64,000 nucleotides of DNA, from contig CH003182.1 in assembly GCA_000149265.1 (NCBI GenBank), positions 104,841 through 168,840 on the forward strand, written 5' to 3'. The stretch's first letter is position 1. Each line of letters begins with the position of its first letter. This DNA is from Ciona savignyi. Lineage: Eukaryota > Chordata > Ascidiacea > Phlebobranchia > Cionidae. The notes beneath the pieces are model-generated. The model did not search any database and had not been told where the DNA came from. It was given only the letters and a program-made list of their open reading frames with translations. A program made the translations under genes and the position numbers. This document shows positions 46,995 to 57,806 of the stretch, piece after piece.

Positions 46995-49900
46995 CTGAAA
47001 TATGACAAAACAATGATTTCACCATTATACTTCGTAAAATGATGATTAACGATAAATTATTATTGGCAATTAAATGTTATCGAAACCTAAATTTCATAGA
47101 TTTCGCAGGTAATCTGGGAAGTACAATAAGCGTTTCAACCAAATTTCCGATTAACGTGGATTGCATGAAAATCTATTGTCTTGAAATAAATGAGAAAAAA
47201 TTCACACAAAGCATCTTAATTGTCACTGAGTAGTAGTACTCGATCAAAATAATTGGGTCATTTCGGTGCATCCATGATTGCAATTAAAACTGAAAACCCT
47301 TGCGCGTCACCCAGTGGGCGCATGCACAATACCTTCCCGGACGTGAACGAAACGACAATAAGGTCTGACGCATTTCCCAGATTGAAAATCCCGACACACA
47401 GTCAAGTTGGTAGGTTGACTGTTCTCTGTGCTGGCTACCTTCAGTTTTGGAAGGTACTCGTGGACATGCTATGTGTTAGTTGGTTAGTGTGGGTGGATGT
47501 TATGCTGACGTAATTTGGTGGCTTTGTTAGATTGAATGTACAAACTTGGCACGTTAAGTTTTAGGCAAACTAACCTGACTTTGTCCATTAAGCAATGCGT
47601 AGGAAGGGGTAGAAGCGTTGCTGCTGCTGACACTGGTTGCTGGAAGGCTGTATGATGCCAGTTGGCCGCTCTGAGCAGTTTGGGCAGCCAGTGTACTGCC
47701 TGTACCACCATACAACTGCATTACAGGCACTGCGGTGCAAATACGAGCGTTAGGTGTTGGGAGTAACATAAAATATCAAAACTACTCATTAAATCTAATA
47801 ATTCTAACTTAAGAAACATAATTGCGTAGGGTAGAAACATGGATATTGCAGATAATTAAGCGCTTACTTTGTTGGTAATAGGGAAGGGGTTGGCTTGGTA
47901 ATAAATGTGGTGGCAGTGATGTAAGATTCTGTAAAGCATTCCCATTGAAGCTGTATAATGCAGCGAGCGTTGCGGCGTTTTGCGAGTTGGGGGAAGGAGG
48001 CAAAGCGGGAGTTCCTAAGCTGGAAGCAGATGTGGTGGCCGAAGGGGATTCCATTGCGTGTCTCTTCATCGGCGGTTGGCCGATTGTACTACCATTTCCA
48101 ATCTAGGAATTGCATGTTGAAATCATACCTGAATCTCTTTGCTACAGAACTCGTACCCGATTTATTAAAACATGCATCTCCATAACAAGCCATGCATAAG
48201 TTGATTTATAAGACATGATTTGTTAAGACCGCTGGGAATTATTCAAGCATAATTACAAAGCTATAAATTACCATGTCTTCCAGCGTGAGTACTCTTTTGG
48301 GCGCCTGTCCGGTAGTACCAATGCACAGGGGTTAGCGAAAACAGCCAAACAGCAAAGCGGCGGTGACCCGGAGAAACGAGAGCCAAGCAATAAAGAGAAA
48401 GAGAAAACATAAGTTGTTCAGCAAGGACAAATCATTGCAAACTTAAAAAAACACGTTAATCAAGTTGAGGGGAAAGGTCATGCTGAATGTGTTCTTGCCT
48501 CTGGAACACGTTTTCTATATTAGTATTTCACCGGGGTATATACATGCAAGTTATATGAGAACTATAGACCGTGGACAGCCGAAAGCAACAGTTCGCGTTA
48601 ATTTAGACGTCCAGCAAAGTTCTAACACTACCCAGGGGTTCAGGTTTAAAACCTTTCTATAACCCAATAACTATTATAATGATTCATTAAATTGCAGTGG
48701 CGTAGCTAGCTACAAAACGCATTTCAAAATTCAGTTCGGTGTTTTCAATTGGTATAGTTAAAAGCAAATTTTAATGGCCGTTATTGCTTAAACGGGGATG
48801 GTAAGATTTTGTTCAAGATAGATTAGGTAACTAAACCACTGCAAATGTATTAAACATGCTTGAGTGTAATTTATACGCAACTGAAATTCGCTAATAAGCG
48901 AATCTTACCATAACGGTTTGTTGTGAAGCAGTTGAACCAACAGCAGCTAGCTGCGGCATGTATGCTGTGCCAGGATTCTGAGCAGCACGAATTTTTGCCT
49001 GAAGATAACACTAAGTGTGTTAGTACTAGTGAAACTACAGTGTATCAATATAACGATTTTACTTATATAAATGCCCATTTCAAAAAAAACTGTTGAGGTA
49101 AATTTATGTATATTCAGCGATAAACCAAAATAATAAAGGAAAATGCAACATAGCGCTGGAGTGGAGTCGGTGATGGGGCTACTGACCTGCAAGTGTGACG
49201 GAGGGTGGAAATACTTGCACTTCTCCCGTGTGCATCTGCCCTTTATACAATCCATGCAGACAGTTACCGTGTTGTCGGTAATGTCTATCATTGAGCGGTC
49301 TGGTGGGTGGCCATATCTGCACTCGAATTCACCTCGAGTACAGTTGCCTCGCTGAAAATCACGGCACACCTGCGTTATGGAATAGGTGGTTAGATGCACA
49401 AATTCGTAATAAACATAATGCTATGATTCAAAATGCGATAAAATATATTTTTATTTTATACTTTAAAATTAAAAGAGAGAAACACACTTCATTTTATTGC
49501 AAAAGCTATTTATTAATCAAGAAGAACGTAGAAAGAATTACAGGTTTAAATTTTTCCCAAACATTTCACCTCAAGTCTGTCAGCTCTGATGCTTCCTGGT
49601 GCAGGAATCATTGCTGCCACCTGCTGGCTGGTTGTTGGGGCGGCGTATGCAATCTGATGAGGAGCCGGTGACGCTGATATCGGGTAGTACGGCATCAAGT
49701 GGTTCAACGTGGCGAGGTCTGAGAATTAATCAATTATTGTTCAAATTTGTGTCGTTTAAAGCAAAAAAGTATGAGCAAAGCTTATATTAGGCTATAAAAT
49801 CAACAAAATACCGATCAATGTAGTGACTAATTTCTTTAGATTGGTTAAACAATATTTTTACTAAGAGACATTGTACCGAATAGTCCCATTACGTGACCAA

Positions 49901-52900
49901 AAACACAACTTGCCTAAAAGTTACAAACCCTGGTAGTTAAAATATAAATTTACGTCAAGCGTTTTGTTTAATTAGCTTTGAAATTAAAGCAGTTCGTTGA
50001 CTTAAGGTAGACGCCCTTACAACTGGTAAACGCAGACGAGACAAGTTAATCGTTAAACACGCCATGGGCCATTGTAAAGGATTTTTAATAAATCGCTAAC
50101 CCGATTGGTTTTCGCCTCCAGCGTGTATCATTGTTAATATAATAAGGCTTATCTTCGCAAAATTCAACTCAAAAACAAACCAAAAACACCAGGATGTTTT
50201 CTTGTCTGGTTAGCTCAATTGGTAACAGCATTATTAGATCAAATCCTGCGACCGCTGGTGTTACGGTTGTGTCTTTGGGCAAGGCACTTAGCAGAAATCG
50301 TATGAACCCAAGTGGACTAGCGGGTTCTACTAAAACGGAAGGGACGTCCAACTACACACAGAATAAGAACCCAGGCAGAGAAACGCTCGGGTAGTCGTCG
50401 ACACGAAGTAATTGCCTATTCTATAACTCTCCGGCGTATTTTTTCATTAACAGTAATGAAACATGAATATCATATCTAATTTTTCATTATGTGGCGGTAG
50501 CATTTAGGTATTTTTTAACATATACCCGTCAGTCAACGCAATACTTCATGGTAAACTATTCTTTGTTTTGGTAAAGCACCTTGACAATAAAAAATAATTT
50601 TCACATAAAATATATCGATTTACCAGAGGTTAGAACGCTGTAAGCCGTTGATCCCGGAGAAGCAGCGGCCACAGTCGGGCTGTATAAACCTGCATGAAGG
50701 TTCGTCGCCATCGGTTGTGCTGTAGCCCCAGTTACCGGTTGTGGCTTTAAAAAATGTTTAGATTTTACAATTTTTTTATTGTCTAACTTTAGGAACTTCT
50801 ATTATGTTCAGCGCAGGAAGCTAAAATTTTTCTGCTAAACGCGGGAATTTACCTTAGAGGTTTGTGCAATTTAATTAAATAAATAATTTGGTTTAAATAT
50901 TGATATTTTACCAGTATTACACAATATAGGAAACTTAATAATGCACTTTGACGGAATTGATCAGGTCAGTGAGGCTGAGTCATTTCCTATGTCAACACAA
51001 ATGAGCTTTACGTAATGCATGAGCGTTACCTCGTATACCAAGCCCGGGGGCAGTGCCGCCTGCATGACGTTCTGTTGCAATGGCAGCATGTGTTGGAGCA
51101 TGGCGCGGTTTTGCATCAATGTCTGTCGGCCGTTAACCTCGAGTTGCTGCTTAATTTGGTATGTTGGATGGAGATACTTGCAACTATCACGTGTACACCG
51201 ACCCTAAAATAACATTATTTACCAAATAAATGTCTAAATAAAAAGAACTTTCAAGTGGTATATAAACCCCCTAATTATACCTTCAATTTATAATTTATCT
51301 TTAAACTACAATGCATAGTATACTAATTCCAATTACGCAGTTGTTGTTAAAAAAACTAAAAAATAAAGTTGAGTTGATGATGGCTGTTACAGGGCTCAAC
51401 ACAACGACTGCTTACTGCTCAGCTACCTGTTGGGCAAACGTTTACTTTAATCGCCGATCCATTTCTGCGTATGAGCGATTAATAAGTAACAAAGATACAG
51501 ACGAGGGTCAACATTAAGAACAACGGTAATGACTTTGTGACAAGGTCACAACGTGCTAACTTACAAACGGTGGCTCACTTAAAACATTTATATCTAAAAA
51601 CAGATCCAACCGGTATTTTTTTATACATTATTCGAACAAATGAGAAGAGAAGTGCTTTCGGAGAGCTTTATCATCTTTGCTGTAAATTGTGGCGTTCCAC
51701 GTTTCGTTGATTTTGCCCCCGTTGAAACTACTTAAAACAACGGAAAATTCCAATTTGGTGCGCTGAAACTAATGGTATCCGCGACATAAAGATATTAAAC
51801 ACATTTATATAGTAATGCTGTTAGTTATTAGAATTGTGCTTTGGACGTATGTAAGAAATACGCGTTTAACTGTCTGTATTGAAGCCAGAGTGGTTGTATT
51901 GTGTTTTAGGTACTAGAAATGCTTGGCCAGGTGCTGCGAAATCACTCGGGGAGTCGTTGATGTTTTATGAAAACCAACGTAGAAAGGAAGCGCAGTGAAG
52001 TGCACTCATCAAGTAGTGAGAGTGGGACTGTCAGATTAAACAAACCGGGTGAAAGTACAGTCCTTATTGAGATATAGCCGTGCTTTGGAATAAACGCTTC
52101 TTTTCGATGAAAGTTGAAAAATAACTCAGACAGCAAACTGAGCAAGTTTACAAGTCGTAAATCTGAAGAAAGGGTAATGAAGCGCTCGTTTTCTGATTAC
52201 AGACTGCGGTCGGCAGCTTCTTCCTCAGCTCGCTTTGATATAAAGCTGTCTTTGGAAGGCGCCAATGAACGTGGAAACAATCAACTGCAAATTGGTTAAA
52301 AGCAACCTACAACATAAGCAGTAAATTATACCAACCCACTGTACTCAAGTGTGGTTTGATATCGAGATTATGTTGTTTCATTATGGAGCAGTAAACACGG
52401 GGTGTATGTGAAGTTCGTTGGTGGTTCATATTAGCGGGTTAAGATAGCAGCAGAATACAAGGTTAAAATCTCAATAAAACCCGTAGGGACAGAGTAACAA
52501 GCAGTCGTCATAGAATTGATGGATTGATCGCTTTCCGCTAATCAGTACAACTAAGCATCCATGTATGTATGTCTACACCAGTGGTTCTTAAACTTTTTCA
52601 GTCGCGCCCCCCTTGAGATTTGTGATTCATGCTCACGCCTCACCTACTCAAAAATCAAATTTGCGAAAAATAGAACAATAATTTATTTGCCATAACCCTG
52701 CTTAGTGTGAAGGATGCAACTGTTTTTAGGGAAACTAGTCGTTTAATTCGAGGCTTTGTTGAAGACAACGAACATCGAAGATCCAGTTTGTTACGACATT
52801 TTGTCTTTATACTCACATGTGCCGAAAATCCACTTTCACATAAATATGTCACTGTCATGCTCGCGCCCCCCTTGAGAAGCCTTCACGCCCCCCAAGGGGG

Positions 52901-55900
52901 GCGCGCCCCCCAGTTTAAGAACCCCTGGTCTACACAATCGCACACAATTGAAGCACATACGCAGCTCGAATTTTGAGCCATAAGATCTTATCCTTTTTAA
53001 GTCAACTGGTCCAGTCTAATAACTTCTATTTAATTGTTTAACTTGTACGTATCTCTACCAACCAATGTACATCGTTTAAGTTAGGTATTCAATTAAGAGT
53101 CTTCGTGATAATGCAAGTTTGCAAGCAATATACACATTCGCCACGAAAAAATGAACAATAACATCTAAATACCCCATTGTGCTGAAATCACTAACAGTCA
53201 AAAAGCTAACGTGGGAAACCAAACGAGATATATTAAAACCTGATAAAATACAAAACATTACAAATCACAAATAACTTGTGATAACTCGGAAGACACTTTT
53301 AAAAAACAAATACACAAAACGATACCAAAGAAAAACAGCTTAGCATTGCTATTCTAACTAGCACACGACTCTACCACTTGTATTTCGCTGAACTGTGGTC
53401 ATACAATGGCCGCATAAATACGATATGGGCTGATTTTTCACCAAACCGGATGTGGTGTTAATACAGTGGTTATGCAGCACAATGAAACGACCGCGAAATA
53501 AATTATCTTGCTGTTGGCAACGAATTGACGTTACAATCTGTATTTGGTAAGACTTTACGGAAAAAAAATGCTGCTCAAGAGATTTAAAAAGAAAGCATGA
53601 GAGAAAGTAGAGAATATTACAGCGATAAGCTCCGATTCTGGTTTTAAGCCAAAATCCGATAACTAAGCTTCGGTCTGGACCGTGACACGTCATGCAGCGA
53701 AGCGTGAAGGTCTTTACTTAGACATAGCCAAATAAGAGCATAAGAATGGCTCAAGACTGCATACCTTTATGAGAACATTCGTCCAAATCCGACCTGAGCG
53801 GAGAAGATTTCCAGTCAAGAGTTACGTGACCTTTTACAGGTAATTTTGACGCGGCGAGGTGCTTGCTGTGCATACGATAATACCAGACGAATGGCACTTT
53901 CTGTGTGTACGCTTTATACAGAAAACTCTCGCAGTCCAATTACAGTTTCAAACTTAACAACCATAACGAACCGTACGCTAATATTGCCACTATAAACATC
54001 TGCAATAAGATCAAACATCACAACGAAGAATTAGCTTAATTCTAAAGTGCAAAAGAAATGTAAGTCATAATTTCAGATGTCGTTTCCCTTCAAGGCTTAT
54101 TCAAGCAATTCACTCACATCCGCTAATTCAGCGATCAACAACGTATTGTTATTATTCCATTAAACCATTTGAACGCATGTCAAACAAGTCCATTCATTTA
54201 GACGCGCGTTTCCTACATACTAAAAACCTTTGGCCAGTTCCAGCTATTCAAAGGTGGAAGTAGTAAGTGCGTCGTAGTTATTATTACGTTTTCCTGTTGA
54301 TCGCTTTAAACTGAGAAAACATGAAAATTAAATCTGAATGCAACAACTTGCGCCTTACTACGCGTTTTTGGTAGAAAATCGACAAGGATATTCACACCAT
54401 TTAATATAGAACAGTAAATACGCCATACCGATGAGTGATGATTTCAAGAAAATGTGAACTGTTAGTACGTGATGAACGGACACACTGTGCTAAAACGATG
54501 CAAGCCGTTGTTACGTAAAGCATGAATTCCATTCCCATATACGTATATCAATTAAAGCTTTGGAATTTCTGCGAAATGTTCGAATAAACAAATGCGATTT
54601 AACGACAATAACTGTTCATTAGAGCAGATTCAACAAAAGGAATATTTATGAATGATTTGCAGATATTTTGTTAGAGAAAATCCAGAAGGTACACCAATAT
54701 CGTTATTACTTTCCGTGTCGATTCGTGAAATTTCATACGTCAATACCTAACACTGCGAAATTGTTTTTGTCAAGGTCTAAGAGAAAACATGGACATATAT
54801 AGATCGAAGCATGTCGAAAAGGACACAGTGGCACATGAGTCATATGAATGGGTTTCATGTGACCAGTTACCGTGAAATGTCAAGACTAAAATCCACATTT
54901 TTTGGTAAATCGCATCCCTCTCATTCAACTTCTACTATATTCATTTAGAATAAGCATTACCGCCAGCCGCCAAATGTGCCTCAAATCCGACTAAAACCTG
55001 TCCAACAGGAAAGCAAGACTTCCTTGTTCTTATTTTTTTGCAAAAAATCGACCATCGGTGTAAATCTACCTTTAGTCCTCATCCTTTTTAGCGACCAAGC
55101 AGCCATGGGGTTTGGAGAAAGGCCAGCGTATGGTGTCGGTATTAAAAAGTTGAGTCATAAATATTTGATTGCCAGATGGCTTGTTTATACTTGGTGAAGA
55201 CGATGACACTTAACGTAGCATATCTGCAGCAAACCCAACGGAAAGCAACAATAGTTGGATATAAAGTGGTTTGCTTATTTTTTTGCGTAGCGTCTTGCAA
55301 GTTTACTCGCATAAATACACCACCAAGCGTTCAAGTGTCCAACGTTTAATTACCGCTAAGTGGTATCCATAAACAAAACATCCCTGTAGTCGTACTTGGT
55401 TCTGTCCTAAGAAATACTCTAAGTAAAAACTAAAACTTCACCTAAAAAAAGTTGACTTTAACACATAACGATTTTTTTACTATGTTTACTTCACCTCGGA
55501 AGGACGTACACGAAAAGTGACTGACGTACTATACGTGAGGTTGGAAATCACTACACCTTTTAGAATCAATATAATACTATTCTTGAGCATAGACGAACAT
55601 TATGTAAAATGCAGGTTTTTAGATATCGACAATATTCCAGTTTTACCTTAATCATTGCATTCTCAGAAAGTTAACAAGACAAGGCAATACAAAAACAGAT
55701 TAAAATTAAGTATAATCTGTGAGAGTTTAATTTATTATTTAGATATTTACAAAATACTATTTTGTTAACGATAAAACTTACAACGTATTTTGACATAATT
55801 TTCGACACTTTAATAAACGGAAAAATAGAACTTTAATAACTTCCGAAATTGACTTGTTGTGCGTGTGATAGATGACATTTGTTGAGTGGTAAGTGCAGTC

Positions 55901-57806
55901 GTAGCATCGCTAGCTTTAAATACAAGTTAAGAATTGAAAACACGATTAATCAAGAAAGAATTGAACAGACACACTCCAACGACGTCCCTAAAGCATTGTT
56001 AATGTCATTTCTATTTTGGTCCAATCGTATCATCGCCATGGTATATGACGTAAAAGAGCTTATGCATTTTTTGACGTCTTGAAAAAAATGTACTGCAAGC
56101 AGCCTTCCAAGTTTTATTACTTACTAACAAAAACAATGTGTAACCCGTCTCACAATTTTTGTTGTCTATTGGTAAAGTGAAATATATATTAAAATATCAG
56201 AAGGTTTTATGTTCCAACAGTTTTAAGCCAACAATACTGGGTTGTATTAATTTTTTGTTGCATTTCCAAAAAAAAAAGCTATTTTAGTTATTCGTTTGAC
56301 AACTTACTGCATTTTTATTATCCCAACCCAAAATCCATACGAAATGAATTATATTTCCATGAATATTAAAATAAATTTCATTAACAATTTCCCCACGTTC
56401 AAGACGGAATGTTCGTCAATAAATTTAGTAGAAAGCTGCATGAACAAGATCGCCAAGACACCCTGAAGCATAAATATTTTATATTGAGCTATTAACACAG
56501 CGCGGTGAAATTAGATAAGCATTTTCCATGGTCAAGACGAATTGTAAAATTTAAAAAATAGCCTCCAAATTGACAAAGTGTTTTGGTTAATATTATTTAT
56601 TCTATACATATATTTTGCATGGTATAATAAGAATTGAAATTTTACTAGAGAATTTTACTAGAGACCGAGTGCACTCGGTCTGATATCGTTAGAAACGTGA
56701 ATTCGGATATCAAATTAGCGTCATTTTATTTCACCTAAAGCCTGAGTAATAATCGAGCTTTGAGATTTAAGCGAAAGCATTTAAACTACACTACACATAA
56801 ATCTTTATTTTACAAATGTAAAATAGGCGTACTGTAACTTTAGCGGTACATTTTTAATAAAATGCTGCTTGAAATTGAAAGCGATGGCTAATAGCGAATA
56901 TTCTGATATAAAATGGTGGAAACGTATGTTTAATAGATGTTGTTTTCTCTGGTCTGGAAAAAGAAAATCGTTGCATGTTCCTTTGTGTGTTTTAATACGC
57001 AACAAGGAGTGGCGATTTTCTATAAGATAGCTTCCTGTTAACGTGAAATGGCTTTACATTAGGCAAAAACACGAAAATCCAAATGTACGTAAAGAAATAC
57101 TCATATTTGTTCTCGAAGAAATATTTGTTTAATACAACTTTATTTGCAAGAACTACAAAACTATTGTTGAAATTTGAAATGAAATCTAGTGGCAAAAGAT
57201 ATAACACAGATAATACCATCCCACAGTCAACGAAACCTTCTCAGGTTACGATAATGATAATCACTACGTCATGTGATTATGAAGCATATATGTATACCCA
57301 CTATACTGATTTAGTTTTGGTAATATAAACATAATAATCACCTTTAACGCATCATAGCATGCGATCACTTTGCCATCCGTGGTCACCTGGATATTCTTTC
57401 CAGGGTGGGCAAACCGACATTCTTCTGCTGTTCGTTTACAAGCGCTACGCTGGAACTCGCGACACACCTGGAAATGAATTAAAACAAAAGTTATGGACAT
57501 TGTATAGTAGCATATACTTAACAATACTTATGTGTTACTATATGACTTAACAATACGAATACTGTAACAACTTTTTTTCAAATGTAGAGTTTTTCTTGAT
57601 ATGGTAACGTATGGATGGCTGGGAGCACGGGGAGTACTTAGCTTTACATAATCGTTGTATGAGAATTTAGAAATAAGTTACCTCGACTTTTAGCCACTCC
57701 GGGTCCCTGATTTGAGGCAAAGGATGCATGCTGGGCAATTGACCAACTGCCAAATGTGATGACGTGATGCCAGCCACATTTGCGCCTGATAGAGATAGCG
57801 TGGCTG
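46535..57806 (-). CDS. MBNL-like: Muscleblind-like RNA-binding protein with six CCCH fingers
   Basis: Coding exons (minus): 57806-57682 (ATG proposed at 57729), 57467-57342, 51203-51030, 50744-50624, 49718-49570, 49369-49187, 48998-48915, 48304-48272, 48102-47868, 47729-47575, 47438-47333, 46994-46941, 46713-46535 (TGA). All phases match, giving about 548 aa. [10 protein letters not shown] precedes finger 1, as in MBNL proteins (IRDTKWLTLE). Fingers: ZF1 C18-C26-C33-H37, ZF2 C53-C61-C66-H70, ZF3 C208-C216-C223-H227, ZF4 C244-C252-C257-H261, then an extra pair ZF5 C451-C459-C464-H468 and ZF6 C484-C492-C497-H501. Ala/Ser/Pro/Gln-rich linkers lie between. KRVLTLE and [10 protein letters not shown] resemble the two KR motifs of the MBNL nuclear localisation region. 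Known family role: binding YGCY motifs in pre-mRNA to control alternative splicing. The open frame extends upstream of the proposed ATG to the acceptor, so an upstream coding exon is possible. Confidence 0.93.
47333..47438 (-). CDS. MBNL-like: Muscleblind exon: extra finger ZF5
   Basis: Encodes [18 protein letters not shown] then RFVHVRE. The Cys/His spacing is C-x7-C-x4-C-x3-H. The VCRDFQ start resembles ZF1/ZF3, but the second interval has four residues as in ZF2/ZF4. Entry phase 0 from 47575 and exit phase 1 to 46994 fit its neighbours. Confidence 0.85.
48272..48304 (-). CDS. MBNL-like: Muscleblind 33-nt microexon
   Basis: Eleven codons ([11 protein letters not shown]) between acceptor CGGACAG and donor GTAATT, phase 0 on both sides, so it can be included or skipped without a frame change. 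KRVLTLE lines up with LKRPLEA, the first KR motif of the MBNL nuclear-localisation region. Inclusion is inferred. Confidence 0.6.
49187..49369 (-). CDS. MBNL-like: Muscleblind exon: complete ZF3-ZF4 pair
   Basis: 61 codons encode [13 protein letters not shown]..., [15 protein letters not shown] and [15 protein letters not shown] in one exon, nearly identical to the second tandem finger pair of MBNL. Unlike pair 1, no intron splits the second finger. Confidence 0.96.
50204..50345 (+). repeat. SINE copy in a muscleblind intron
   Basis: Plus-strand copy with a tRNA-like head (TTAGCTCAATTGGTAACAGC), TTGTGTCTTTGGGCAAGGCA, and GCGGGTTCTACTAAA. The head keeps a better A box than other copies; the B box is degraded. 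Confidence 0.75.
51030..51203 (-). CDS. MBNL-like: Muscleblind exon: second half of ZF2 and linker start
   Basis: Begins [13 protein letters not shown], completing ZF2, then [18 protein letters not shown], closely matching the conserved MBNL segment after ZF2 (QLEINGRNNLIQQK). It ends LPPGLVYE before a GTAACG donor. Confidence 0.95.
52579..52927. mobile_element. hAT-type MITE with 8-bp target-site duplication
   Basis: Begins CAGTGGTTCTTAAACTTTTT and ends GTTTAAGAACCCCTG, inverted repeats with one mismatch in 15. Both ends are flanked by GTCTACAC (52571-52578 and 52928-52935). Subterminal G/C-rich stretches (CGCGCCCCCC and its complement) extend the inverted symmetry. At 349 bases with no transposase frame it is non-autonomous, and it lies in the large muscleblind intron. 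Confidence 0.92.
57342..57467 (-). CDS. MBNL-like: Muscleblind exon: ZF1 and first half of ZF2
   Basis: Encodes [13 protein letters not shown]..., a CCCH finger with C-x7-C-x6-C-x3-H spacing, then HPGKNIQV and VIACYDALK, where the intron cuts ZF2 after its first Cys, exactly as expected for the first tandem pair of muscleblind. It is separated from the next exon by an intron of about 6 kb. Confidence 0.95.

Noticed and set aside
52114..52299. 61-aa Ser/Arg-rich frame in a muscleblind intron, preceded by a short Lys/Ser-rich frame at about 51967
   Set aside because: Protein-like in composition, but the two frames are not joined by credible splice sites and no family fits.
53358..53693. 111-aa minus-strand frame
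   Set aside because: Lies in the large muscleblind intron, no motif, no splice support.
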